Counted from the stretch's first letter, positions 48,900 to 63,861 are shown. The stretch: DNA of 64,000 bases from Doris montereyensis (GCA_037039925.1 JAXRKP010000049.1:118501-182500), one strand, 5' to 3'. Numbers and translations: made by a program. Notes: a model not told the origin generated them from the sequence alone.

Positions 48900-49660
48900 T
48901 TTAGGTTTTTGTTGTAGATGAAATCTAATAGTAATTTCTTCTCCTCTAAAATCAAGTGGATTATTATTTGATCAGTTATTCTAACCTGGAAATCTCTTAT
49001 ATTTTTTAATGCTACAGGGAGATGAATTGGATTTGTTGGTTTTTGAATAATTTTATAACCTGGTGATACTTTCGGGAAAAATGAATAAATAACAGCTTTC
49101 CGAGTTCCATTAACTATTGAACCATTAATAATATTAATATGAATAACGATAGTATTAATTGCTAGAATATTTACTACATTTTCAGATTCGTGAATTCCTG
49201 GACCATAAACATATTTAGTAAAACCTAAAACTCTTTTAATACTACTATTATGAGAAACTCTAACAGTATATCCAGTTTTAATATCTAGCTCTGATTTTAA
49301 TGTATTCAGATTTGGTTTTAATTTTCTATCAATTCTCTTTCTAGTGTTTCATTTAGACCGATAAATTCATTTGACCCCTTTGGAAAAGTAATAATTTTAT
49401 TTTCGGAATTGCTTTAATATTCAATTATATTATTATGGGATGCTATATTTGGAAATGAATAATACGTCTCTAGATCCACCAATGCAATTCCATATTGTTT
49501 ATTTTTATCCAATTGCAAAGGTGGGTTAAAAATAGTGTTAAATTCAGATTCATGCTTACTAACAATTATCTGATAATCTATCTTTGGAGATGTATTATTA
49601 ATTACCTGTTTTAATTATTCATTATTTTGTTTTAATAATTCAGTATGTACGTTGAAAAAT
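48900..49660 (-). pseudogene. Penton-like jelly-roll protein B (broken)
   Basis: Near 49.45-49.55 kb it reads QYGIALVDLETYYSFPNIAS. Then VRVSHNSSIKRVLGFTKYVY near 49.22-49.27 kb, parallel to copy A, then SPGYKIIQKPTNPIHLPVAL and RDFQVRITDQ near 49.0 kb. Several shifts. It lies between copy A and the packaging ATPase, tandem and in the same orientation. Confidence 0.65.
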
Positions 49661-49663
49661 TCT

Positions 49664-50438
49664 TTATCTATTTTTAGGGATGTAAAAATTACTTAAATTA
49701 TGTCGATATTTACCATTATTTATTGTAGATGAATTATCTATTACCAAATAATTATATGGTTGTGTCCAGTATATTTTACAGAGTGATTTAAATTCTTCAA
49801 AATCCATATCTTCAGAAGCATGATCTTGATAAATGTGTTGAATATTTTTATTATCTTGTTTAAATAAACATATAAAGTTGCTTTTTCTCTAATTATTTGA
49901 CGTGGCAAATGAAAATAATTTTGTGATATATAAAAACAATCTACATTACTGTGTCTACCTCTAGTATAATAGTCATTACATGTGTTTTGTTTCTCTATTA
50001 ATACATCATCAAATGTCATCAGGTTTTGCATCTGTTGATTTCGATTCTCTAGGATCAATTGTGTTATAAGAGTTTTCAAAGAATTCACATTTAATTGGAT
50101 TTTCACTATTCATTCTTTCACCTATTTGTTTTATAAATTGATAGGACATATTTTGATCTTCTTTATTTCATTTTCAATATTGAACACATTAACAATTGAT
50201 TCTTTATTTAGATTATTATCAAAACCACATTTCATTATTTTATATTTTGGTTGAAATAAACTTTTTCCATATACAATTAGGCTATTATAATCTAATAACT
50301 CTTTGTCTAACATCAGATTAAACAAAAGATTCATTTTTCCACATCCAGATTTTCCAACTATTAATCCTCTTATACTTTTTGGTAACATATTAGAGTGATT
50401 TCTCTTTATGTCTCTCCCCCATCAATATTCATTGCCAT
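49664..50438 (-). pseudogene. A32/FtsK-HerA-type genome-packaging ATPase (broken)
   Basis: Walker A GLIVGKSGCGKMN at about 50335-50370, with Met where Thr/Ser is usual after GK. Walker B is MTFDDVLIE near 49.99-50.02 kb, followed by RGRHSNVDCFYISQNYFHLP, a highly conserved block of Polinton ATPases. The C-terminal end reads NGKYRHNLSNFYIPKN before TAA at 49664-49666. Frameshifts near 50420, 50150, 50030 and 49885. It would pump the linear genome into the capsid. Confidence 0.88.
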
Positions 50439-50454
50439 TTATTTAGGCATAAAT

Positions 50455-50669
50455 TTAAGGAGAAAAAAATATGGACAATAGAAATAAAGACAATACAAAC
50501 AATAGAACAGAAGTAGAAGAGGTGTTGGGAACCAATCATTTGTTTTATAAGTGACATCACTTCTTTGAGGGGATGAAGTTCAAAACAACCATCACTAACA
50601 CTTAATGATTTCTGATTTTGATATTAGCAGAAAAATCAACTAAGTCCAAATGGTGGGCACCCTTTTGTC
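50455..50669. other. Short spacer upstream of the ATPase
   Basis: An AATAGAAATAAAGACAATAC-type purine-rich stretch, no gene recognised. It separates the ATPase start from the 50-bp array. Confidence 0.5.
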
Positions 50670-51175
50670 GATCCTCGAAGGAGCGTTGAATAGACTGGTG
50701 ACGTAGGATTTCTTTTTCTGATTCTCGAAGGATCGCTGAATAGGTTGTGACGTTGAAATTCTTCTGTGCGATCATCGAAGGAGCATTGAATAGGTTGTGA
50801 CGTTGAAATTCTTTTGTGCGATCCTCGAAGGAGCGTTGAATAGGTTGTGACGTTGAAATTCTTTTGTGCAATCCTCGAAGGAGCGTTGAATAGTTTGTGA
50901 CGTTGAAATTCTTTTGTGCGATCCTCGAAGGAGCGTTGAATAGGTTGTGACGTTGAAATTCTTTTTTGTGCAATCCTCGAAGGAGCGTTGAATAGGTTGT
51001 GACGAAGGATTTCTTTTGTCAAATTCTCGAAGGATGGCTGAATGGGTTGTGACGTTAAAATTCTTTTGTCCGATCCTGGAAAGAGCGTTGAATAAGCTGT
51101 GACATCGGATTTCTTTTGTCCGATTCTCGAAGGATCGCTGAATGGGTTGTGACGTCGGATTTCTTTTGTTGAAGT
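50670..51175. repeat. 50-bp tandem repeat, about ten units
   Basis: Unit core CGAAGGAGCGTTGAATAGG then TTGTGACGTTGAAATTCTTT. TAGGTTGTGA recurs at 50741, 50791, 50841, 50891 and 50941, a 50-base period. Units at the right end vary more. As 50 is not a multiple of three, each unit is read in a new frame, yet two minus-strand frames stay open through most of the array. It is GC-richer than the surrounding element. Confidence 0.95.
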
Positions 51176-51179
51176 TAAT

Positions 51180-51737
51180 CTATTTCCACACCGAAATCTC
51201 ATGAGGACAATTTTGGAATGCAATTTCAGGTTTTGAAATTAAAGTAAAGGCAGTTGATACAGATATTCTTAGCTTTTGTAGTTTAGTAAACTGCCTAAAT
51301 ATTGCGCTCAGCGAGCGTAATTTTCGCGTATATGATTCTGATAAATCTAATCTATCCCTTAAATATGCTTTATAACAACCAAAGTCTAAAATAGTGAGGA
51401 CGCGTAATTTATCTAAATATTGACCATAGACTACAGCATGTTTAATTGTCTGTGAATTATGCCTATTTCTACTTTTGAGACAAGATAATAGTTTTTCTTG
51501 TATTTCATTTATTGTGTTCACATCAGAATCTAAATAATTATTTAATTCTGTTAATAACTCCTGCCCGTCTAAACTATTCAATGTATTCTTCTTAACTCCT
51601 ACCTGTCCTGGTCTAAGCATCTTAATAATATATTCTTTTGGTTTAGAAGGCAACCGGTCCTCTTCTACGAATTTACGCGCCTTTGACCGACCATCATTTT
51701 GTAGGATATTTTCTAACTTTATGAAATAGCTAATCAT
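51180..51737 (-). CDS. Helical protein, possibly helix-turn-helix, at the right end of the Polinton
   Basis: ATG at 51737; open for about 185 codons into the edge of the repeat array. It reads KFVEEDRLPSKPKEYIIKML, then HNSQTIKHAVVYGQYLDKL and a candidate helix-turn-helix RDRLDLSESYTRKLRSLSA, then FRQFTKLQKLRISVSTAF. Related in its second half to the protein at 45064-45429. This is one of the few long intact frames in the element. Not recognised by name. Confidence 0.6.
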   Translation of the reverse strand: MISYFIKLENILQNDGRSKARKFVEEDRLPSKPKEYIIKMLRPGQVGVKKNTLNSLDGQELLTELNNYLDSDVNTINEIQEKLLSCLKSRNRHNSQTIKHAVVYGQYLDKLRVLTILDFGCYKAYLRDRLDLSESYTRKLRSLSAIFRQFTKLQKLRISVSTAFTLISKPEIAFQNCPHEISVWK

Positions 51738-51740
51738 AGA

Positions 51741-55760
<4,020 letters not shown>

Positions 55761-56086
55761 CATAAGTATTTGTAGGAATTAGCTGTTACTAAACACTAAT
55801 GAGATAACTAATTAATAAGATAATAATATGTAGATGTCTGTGTTATGATGTTGTTTCTAGGGGTGCGTTCCTACATATCTATTTATCTAGAAAATCCGCT
55901 TCGCGTGAGTGGGTTGTAAACTGGTTTTGGGTAGTAGACGTTACGACCGCTAAAGGTATGAACAAATATTTGTAGTAATTAACTATTGATGAACGGGGAA
56001 TCGTGTACAAAGACTTGTCTCAGCCCGTTTCGTTAACGCCTGCATTATCTGCATGGATTGCTAACCCCCCCTCTCTCTCCTTCTCT

Positions 56087-56140
56087 ATCACATACACACA
56101 CACACATACACACACACACACACACACAATACACACTAAC
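56087..56140. repeat. (CA)n microsatellite
   Basis: About 50 bases of CA repeats with small interruptions. Confidence 0.9.
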
Positions 56141-56204
56141 ACACTCGCTTAAACTCTATACTACTATTATATATATAGGAAAATGCTTTTATATTTTAAT
56201 TTTG

Positions 56205-56340
56205 ATAATGATAATCAGATCGATAAGTTGGATTTCTATTTATAAACTCCTGATAGCATTGTTTATATTTTTCTTTACTATCTTGATAGTGTCTTTTTTT
56301 TTTAACCTCTTTATGAAATTCTTTACAAAATAATTTTACT
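56205..56340 (-). pseudogene. Second copy: zinc-ribbon protein tail
   Basis: The minus frame reads KEKYKQCYQEFINRNPTYRS and DYY, nearly the same as residues of the gene at 36305-36529 (KEKYKQAYQDFINRNPTYRS). The Cys pairs are degraded. Confidence 0.8.
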
Positions 56341-56463
56341 TTCATTGGTTTTGTATAATTTTTTTAATTTGGTACACTTTTCCCACTCATTTTTATGAAC
56401 AATATTTTTTTAATTTATTTATTTTTACTAAGGAATACTTTTCCTTAAATATTACCTCCTTAT

Positions 56464-56694
56464 CTAAATTATTATCAAACTCACTTCATTATTTTGTATT
56501 TCGTTTGAAATTTTAAAAATCCCATAAAGAATTAATTTATCATAATTTAATAGATCAGGTTTTAACAATAGATGTAACATTAAGTTTATTTTTCTACACC
56601 CTGATTTACCAATAATTAAACCTCTGATTGATTTCGATAATATTGGTGAATTATTTCTAGTTGATTGCTCTTCCCAATCTAGATTAGTATCCAT
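56464..56694 (-). pseudogene. Second copy: packaging ATPase N-terminus
   Basis: ATG at 56694, MDTNLDWEEQSTRNNSPILS, then KSIRGLIIGKSGCRKINLML, the same Walker A block as at 50.34 kb but with Arg in place of the last Gly. It stops after about 76 codons. Here the zinc ribbon and the ATPase lie on the same strand, unlike the main copy, so this is a rearranged or different element. Confidence 0.8.
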
Positions 56695-56879
56695 TGTAAT
56701 CGAGGAAAATATTGTTATCGAAGCATTTTCATAGGTCTGAGGCTGAGCGAGATCTCCACTTAAGAATATTACTATAATAGGGTTTTAAGATACTCTGCGC
56801 AGGCTGGAGCGGAAGTATGGGGTTCATATAAAAAACCCGAAAAAACCGAAAAACTCTGAAGTGGTCTGTCCTCTCCCAA

Positions 56880-57820
56880 ACCTCCTACTACTTATGTGGA
56901 AGCTCAAACCAGTAAATGTATCAATGCTTGCATTTGCTGATGTTTTAGTTTTGATAAATAATGAATTACATAAAAGAGGAATGAGAGTGAATGGAAGGAA
57001 AACCAATACAATGCTAGTAACTAGGGAAGCTAAAATACACAATCTTATATTGGGCAGGAGAATTTAAAACAAGTTAAAAGTAATAATTGCCTAGGAGTAA
57101 TGCTTAAATCAGAGGGAAAACTAAGAGAAGAAATCAGCCAGAGAATCCAAAAGGTAAGTGCAGTATACAACCATCTAGGAAAGGTATTTGTAGCTGAACA
57201 AGAAATGTCAACAAAAACCAAAATGACACTATACAACACAGTTTATTGTCCTACCCTCCTCTATGGCAGCGAAACATGGACCTTAGACAGTAGAGAATAC
57301 AGTAGAGTACAGACAGCTGAAATGAAATGTATAAGATGTGTCGTAGGGAAAACTAAAAGAGACAAAATCAGAAACACAACAATAAGAGATCAAACCAAAG
57401 CAGATGGCATAGAAACTAAGATAGAAATAAATCAACTGAGATGGTTTGGGCATGTAAATAAAATGAATGATAATAGAATAGCTAAATCAGTATACAGGGC
57501 TAAAGCCTTCTGTAAAAGACCAAAGGCAGACATCGGAGAAATTGGGAAGAAGATATAAAAGAGACATTGAAGCATAGAAATGTAACATTTTTGGAAGGAA
57601 ACAGAAAATGTCAGGACAGGCATCCTGGAGAAAGATCGTCTCGGACATCTGAACCCATACACCGGAAGGTAGAATGGGAACTAATAAAGAAAGAAGAAAG
57701 AATTAATGCATGTCCTTGTTGTTCTGGGCATTATCCACCACTTCGTCCTTGTCTGGCTGGAAACTCATTGACTCCACAATTAGAATCCAGTGGAAATTCC
57801 TCCCAGGGTGCCACTTGACG
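56880..57820 (+). mobile_element. RTE LINE 3' fragment
   Basis: Begins at GTGGAAGCTCAAACCAGTAA (equivalent to 35316), lacks about 55 bases after the RT catalytic motif, and runs through 57100-57558 with LLYGSETWTLDSREYSRVQ and QLRWFGHVNKMNDNRIAKSV, then ACPCCSGHYPPLRPCLA near 57.75 kb. It overlaps the left copy (35316-35703) and so is a separate insertion or a duplicated piece. Confidence 0.9.
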
Positions 57821-58079
57821 AAATAACCAATCTCTTATCTGAAAGGTAGTCAGCCATGCATTACTGTCTATCCTTTCTATGTTATCTAGCTAATTCAACA
57901 CTTTGGAAAAGATATATACATGTGTAATTTGATTTATAACATTTCTTTTTACTTAATTGTGTTTGATTTTGGACACCACATGATCTAGTTTTATATAAGC
58001 CTATTTATGTACGAAAGATTGAGTTCAAGATCATTTTGTCATAAGAGGTTGAAGAGCTGGTACTAAACAGCACAGTAAC

Positions 58080-58680
58080 AACAATGTAATGTGTGTGTGT
58101 AACGTTTTTTTCTTTTCTTTTCGTAAAGGAGTCACATCGTGGTGTTACTTTAAAATATTATCAGTGACAACAATTTGTGTGTGTGTGTGTGTGTGTGTGT
58201 AACGTTTTTGTCTTTCTTTTCGTAAAGGAGTCACATCGTGGTGTTACTTTAAAATATTATCAGTAACAAACAACAACATTAAACTCCTCATTAGACTTGT
58301 GAGAGGTGTGTGTGTGTGTGTGTGTAACGTTTTTGTCTTTCTTTTCGTAAAGGAGTCACATCGTGGGTGTTACTTTAAAATATTGTCAGTCAAAACAACA
58401 CTTGTGTGTGTGTGTAACGTTTTTTTCTTTCTTTTCGTAAAGGAGTCACATCGTGGTGTTACTTTAAAATATTGTCAGTGACAACAATTTGTGTTGTGTG
58501 TAACGATTTTTTTTTCTTTCTTTTCGTAAAGGAGTCACATCGTGGTGTTACATTTTAAAATATTGTCAGTAACAACAATTGTGTGTGTGTCTCTGTGTGT
58601 GTGTGTGTGTGTGTGTGTTTTTTTTTTTTTTTCTTTTCGTAAAGGAGTCACATCGTGGTGTTACTTTAAAATATTGTCAA
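58080..58680. repeat. Minisatellite with GT tracts, about six units
   Basis: Each unit has a (GT)n tract, AACGTTTTT, CTTTTCGTAAAGGAGTCACA, TCGTGGTGTTACTTTAAAAT and ATTGTCAGT. Unit length is about 85-125 because the GT tract and an insertion vary. Confidence 0.95.
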
Positions 58681-58689
58681 CTCACAGAT

Positions 58690-59465
58690 GGTTGCTGCCA
58701 ATTGTCCTAGTGAAACGGATCAAAGGTATGGATTTTTGTTGTTTCAGCCCACAAACCCATAACCATAGTTTTGGCAAGCAGGGGCGGATTTAACCCTAAA
58801 CACCTAGATGGACACTTGAATAAACGATACTAAAAAGGAATAACAAATCAACGAATATTACGTCACAAGCAATTTCTTTTCCTTTATGTGTAGGGGAATT
58901 CAGCTCGTTTGTTCGTCAATGATGCAAATCGATTGATGTCTCTTTTATTTAAAACATTCATACTCGTAATTAAATCCTTGTAAACTGGCATTTACAACAA
59001 TTAAAACATTTAGTCGATCCTGTCCTACAATGTTTTGGATATATGTTGTTATTCGTTTGTCATGTATATGACAGCATTGACCATATGTGTTGAACTACGT
59101 TGATATTTCTTAACCTTTTCTTTCAAATGTTTCACGTCTGCGCGACCACATTTTGACCAAATGCTATCGCCTCAAAATAATAAACAATTGAAGCAAAACA
59201 AGCACTTTTGTTTTCTACGCTTATAATACTAATAGTCAACCATTTGACAGTATCACATGTAGACGGGTTTCGAAAGCCGAAAACGCGATGTTTTGCAGTT
59301 GAGGTCCTAAATGCTGTCTTATAAATGGAAAAATCAAGTTAACTCAAATATGATCATCCTGGTAAGTATTTTTGGATAAGCTCACAATTATTGCCTCTAA
59401 TAAAATAGATGACAATGTCTTTGTTGTCAAAATTCAGATTTGTTTGGATTGGTAAAATGACATCC
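58690..59465. other. Intergenic, nothing recognised
   Basis: No gene or clear repeat identified. Confidence 0.4.
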
Positions 59466-61280
59466 GATCAATGAGAGCGTTTTTCTCAATCAGATTGGCG
59501 GTGCCTCTTTTTCCTATGTTTCTGGCGTCTAATGTGTATTTTAAAAAATTGCATAAACAAGGATAGCTATCTTTCTCTCTCTCTCTCTCTCTCTCTATGC
59601 TCCTCCGAAATTATTCTCTGATAGTGGATGGCAATATCGTTAGATGATATAAGGTGGATTAATAATGAGATCCGATCGATGATGAGCGTCATCAGATGGG
59701 CGGTGGTCTCACTCCAGACACGAAGAGGCCTTTAAACGCAGATTCATCAACAAACTGACAATTTAACCGACATCCTAGATCTGGGTCTCAGCGCCGTTCT
59801 AGAGTTCTGGACTTCTGTTGGGATCCTGAACTACACGAATGGCATCCGGACAAATATGCGCGCCCCACCGAGCGAGTCTGACAAGCTACAAAGTCGATCA
59901 GGGGATCCCAGCACACATCATCTTGTTTTCGTTGGTCACGAACGCAGTCGTTCGATTCCCCCCAGGTTATACATCCTCTGCATGCACCAGTAGCCAAATT
60001 AATTTATGGCTGTCTCCTTATCGGCGCGATCCCAGTCGACATCCCTTTAGTCATGTAGCGATCGGGGAACCAGTCGCTCGCGACCGACTGGAGGTGTGAC
60101 TGATTTGAATGGAGAAATAGGTGTAGTCCCATGGTCACGAAACCAACTCGTTTGATTTAACTCGTTCGTTGACTTTTGATCAAATGCAGGAACAGTGATT
60201 ATATTGAGAAATACTCAGCACCAAGTGCTGGCTGGTATATCTTTTGAGATGGGTTGATGGGTATGGGGATCGAATACGGTGAGCTTGCAAATTAAACCTT
60301 TGCACTCAAAAGTGTACAGCCGACAATAATCAACGCATATACGACTCCCTGCGGTGTGTCTTTATAGAGAGCATGGGCCCAAATCCTTCGTCTTCACTAC
60401 CAGTAAGGGCGAAGCATATTCGATGACGAACTTTTCCTGATGATTCCAAGGTCTTCCATGTTAGTTTGCAGTTCAGATTTACAAATTATGTAACGCATCA
60501 TTACGCATAGATGGCAAGATCTGTACGAATAAGATAGAGGCATCAGATTTGGCAGTGGTATCCATTCTACGCCAACCGGCACCTCCGAAGCAATCGATGC
60601 GATGCTCCGTAATGAGTTGTAATGACATCCGATCAATGATGAGCGCAATCAGATTGGCGGTGCCCTTCTTCTACATCACATCTGAAAATATACTTCTTAT
60701 AGGCCGATATTGGAGATGTCAGATAAATCAAATACTTGCGTCATTCCTCCAGCAACAGGTTGTCATCAAACGAACTTAAGGTCTCGGTGAGATTCCGTTG
60801 TTGACCGCATGTTCCTAGATCAGTCGAGCTCCTGACTGTGCAGATGTTCCGCCGTCGAAATGGTTTTCGTGGTCCACTCAGCAGCCACGCCACCTCGATA
60901 GGTTGACAAATCACGATGTCCCGCTGGTCACGTCGTTGAAAGCTTTGCTCTGGAGAAATAGTTGTTATCCGGAAGGATCTGATGGGTATACAACGGGATG
61001 GCAAAAACGTTTGACGTGAAACATACTCCTCCGGATTCCGTCGTATCGTCGGTGCGGAACAGTCACCACCTCCATGAGTTTCATTGCAGGCATCTGAAAA
61101 TATACTTCTGGAGTTCATCGCAGCCGAATTATCAATGCCAGTCGATGCTTGCAGATGTTGCCTCCGACTGCACCTGAGACGCTGTGTCGTTTGCCAATGC
61201 GTTTGACAAACGTTGCGCCTGTCACCACCTCCATATTTCTAGCACCCGTGTCTACGTTTCTGCATCCGTCTGAGAAATAA
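59466..61280. repeat. GC-richer region with scattered repeats, possible LTR remnant
   Basis: ATCCGATC(A/G)ATGA(T)GAGCG followed by CAGAT(T/G)GGCGGTG occurs near 59462, 59670 and 60630. CATCTGAAAATATACTTCT occurs near 60676 and 61091. It lies 3' of the Gypsy integrase remnant on the minus strand, so it may be its 3' region. No coding frame recognised. Confidence 0.4.
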
Positions 61281-61284
61281 ACGT

Positions 61285-61660
61285 TGTGCTTCAGCAAGTT
61301 TGTCTGAAATAAAGTGTGAAGTGTCTTTATCTTGTTCTGCATCTTCACCTTTTAGTCATTGCTCCCAACCACTGATACTACTTCAAAAGGACATTTCCAC
61401 CGCAAACAGCAACTTATTTGTATCAGTTGGTAAAAAACAAGTACTTTGTCACCAGGGGTTAACTTTTCTCAGTTTTGCCTTTCAGTCGTAATACGTCTTT
61501 TGTTTTCCTTGCGCCTTCGTAAGCTCTTCTGAGCTAATTTCCATGTCTCTTCCAGGCGTTCTCTCAGTTTTAAAAAACATACTGATAACTTGACTTGACG
61601 TCTGGCTCCTCGATATCCTTTGTTCATTAGAGTACTTGTTCAAATATTGACAGATAAAGT
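61285..61660 (-). mobile_element. Ty3/Gypsy integrase C-terminal remnant
   Basis: The minus strand encodes, across frames, DVKSSYQYVF, LRERLEETWKLAQKSLRRRK, LTPGDKVLVFY and CPFEVVSVVGSND, ending with an HTLFQTNLLKH-type tail. This is the typical end of a Ty3/Gypsy integrase (the GDKVLV SH3-like block). It has several stops and shifts. Confidence 0.75.
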
Positions 61661-61747
61661 TGGACCAGCTGTGTCTTTGCTTTCAAACTGTAAAGTCAAA
61701 ATTGTGTAATAGGATTGAACACCCTCGACGTTGTTGTTTTTTTTTCT

Positions 61748-62095
61748 GAGGTGGTATTGATTTGATCTGATTTTACCCAAATCAGCATCCAAAATTGATC
61801 TCGGTGATTTAAGTAGGATATTTAGTTTTGGGGTGCCTTGTAAACAGCCATTGGACCTTTGACATGCACACCGTGCTATGATCTACACACGGGACCACCT
61901 GTTTGTCGAGCATCTCCTGACGGGACTAGATGTCGATCCACCTACCTAGACAAGGAGGGGGAGGGGGATAGTAACGCGTGGGGGGGGGATTGAGAAAATG
62001 TTTCAGCCGTCGGTGGGGCTTGAACCCACGACCTATTGGTTAAGAGGCCGACAGCTTGCCTCTGGACTGTCTCCCTCTAGGGGGAAGTGTGTATC
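61748..62095 (-). mobile_element. tRNA-derived SINE (family A), copy 2
   Basis: Shares the body and the GGGGCTTGAACCCACGACC box B with the copy at 325-645, in the same (minus) orientation. It lies just upstream of the paralogous exon. Confidence 0.75.
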
Positions 62096-62226
62096 TGTCA
62101 TGTAGGTACGAGAACCCTTCCTTATCAAATTATAGGGTTTGATTATTATAGTATGTGCTTTGTTAAGCTGGGAAGGTGTTGTTGTCTCTAATGTGTATGA
62201 GAGTCATTTTATTGTCTCCGTTTTAG

Positions 62227-62312
62227 ATGGAAAATACAAGAGATGGTTCCAAGAGTACTTTGACAAGCATGACTTTACTATCATCCACTACTGCCCTTAT
62301 TTGTGGGAAAAG
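62227..62312 (+). CDS. Paralogous exon matching exon 2 of the kinase-like gene
   Basis: Acceptor CCGTTTTAG and donor GTAAGC. 86 nt, entering in phase 1 and leaving in phase 0, like 23769-23854. It encodes GKYKRWFQEYFDKHDFTIIH, then YCPYLWEK, against GKYVNRFKQFLQKCDLTIIH, YCPVLWRR. Differences are mostly conservative and there is no stop, so it looks selected. Its exon 1 was not found, and later exons would lie right of the window. It runs in the opposite direction to the first gene. Confidence 0.8.
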
Positions 62313-62415
62313 GTAAGCTAATGTTTTTTTACAAGATAATTACTTCGACAACCAGGCATTTTACAGCTACCTGCCTACTTACCTACTTAAGCGCCTATCG
62401 ACCTACCCATATACC

Positions 62416-62633
62416 TGCCTACATACATGCATACATACATACATACATACATACATACATACATACATACATAGATACATACATACATACATACATACAT
62501 ACATACATACATACATACATACATACATACATACATACATACATACATACATACATACATACATACATACATACATACATACATACATACATACATACAT
62601 ACATACATACATACATACATACATACATAGATA
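62416..62633. repeat. (ACAT)n microsatellite
   Basis: About 215 bases of ACAT/ATAC with two or three single-base changes. Confidence 0.97.
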
Positions 62634-62654
62634 TATGGTCATTGACTTTAGATT

Positions 62655-63445
62655 AAAGAAATCCCCTGTGCGACTAGTCTTGATAAAAAGAATGAAGCAG
62701 TTGAACAAATTTCAAATTATAAATACTTAGTTGTAACAATTAACAACACTCTTATCTGGCAAAACCATGCTTCAAATGTTTATACGAAAATAAACAAGAG
62801 AATGTTCTTCCTACGTAAGTTGAATGCTTTTGAGATCGACAATATTTTGTTATATCTGTTTTATTGTGCAACGATCCAAAGTATAATTGATTTCTGCATT
62901 ACTGGGGTGGGAATGTGAGACTGCAAGAGAAAGTATGTTTGAATAACATTATTTAAAAAGCAGGTAAAATATCCCAATGCACTTTCCCATCCTTTGATGA
63001 AATTCTATCTTACGGTTCAAGGAAAATTGAAGCCATTGTAACAGACTAGAACCACCCACTAACACCTCAAATCAAAACTTCCAAACGCTACAAAAGACCC
63101 GTTTATGTTTTGTGCCATAAAGAAAGATATAAAATGTCATTCTTACCATCATCTGTAAAATTATTATCACTGCCATCTCGAATTTCATTAACATCACTGC
63201 CTCTTTCGAATATTATTCATTGCAATGACTACGTTTACATATATTAGAAAAATGTTAATTCTTTGATGTTATGTTATGCATGTATTGATCTCTTAATGCT
63301 TTAATGTGTAAACTGTTTGTGTGTGAAAAATAATTTGTTTATGGTAGGGGTGTGTTGTATTTCATATTATTAGATCTATATTGAAGGTATTGTAACACCA
63401 AAACAATGTGCCACTTTTGGAAAATAAAGTTGTATCTTATCTTAT
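62655..63445 (+). mobile_element. LINE C-terminal fragment, with 3' end
   Basis: Degraded frames read NKRMFFLRKLNAFEIDN and HKERYKMSFLPSS, parallel to MYFMRKLHKFQIDNTLIRLF and RYFRSFLPSA of the LINE at 5188-5580. The 3' end, AATAAAGTTGTATCTTATCT, passes directly into the ATAC array. Confidence 0.8.
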
Positions 63446-63696
63446 ACATACATACATACATGCATACATACATACATACATACATACATACATACATACA
63501 TACATACATACATACATACATACATACATACATACATACATACATACATACATACATACATACATACATACATACATACATACATACATACATACATACA
63601 TACATACATACATACATACATACATACATACATACATACATACATACATACATACATACATACATACATACATACATACATACATACATACATACA

Positions 63697-63727
<31 letters not shown>

Positions 63728-63770
63728 CTACATATCATACATACATACATAGATGCCATCATTCATACAT
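63446..63770. repeat. (ATAC)n microsatellite
   Basis: About 280 bases of near-pure ATAC followed by a less regular edge. It begins at the LINE 3' end. Confidence 0.97.
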
Positions 63771-63861
63771 ACATACGTACAGTCTTTATTAGTGGAGTTG
63801 TCACTTATTGTCATATTTCGCCTTTGACTTCACTCTGCTGTGGCTCCTTTTCGTATTATAC

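Larger units (their letters stand above)
35749..51740. mobile_element. Polinton/Maverick-like integrated virus-like element, decayed
   Basis: About 16 kb of AT-rich DNA with a coherent virion-type gene set: family B polymerase, integrase, capsid-like and penton-like proteins, protease, packaging ATPase, minor proteins. This combination defines Polintons/Mavericks and related adintovirus-like elements. Left-to-right order is zinc ribbons and polymerase (+), capsid and protease (-), endonuclease VII-like, PLA2-like and integrase (+), then structural genes and ATPase (-). I could not find terminal inverted repeats or the 6-bp duplication, so the ends are approximate. Most long genes have stops or frameshifts, so it is probably a fossil. 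Confidence 0.9.

Noticed and set aside
59788..60099. Open frames in the GC-richer region as a gene
   Set aside because: Frames on both strands are equally long, match no family I know, and the region contains scattered repeats.
62303..63792. Overlapping YIHTYIHT and MYVCMYVC frames
   Set aside because: Translations of ACAT repeats on both strands, not proteins.
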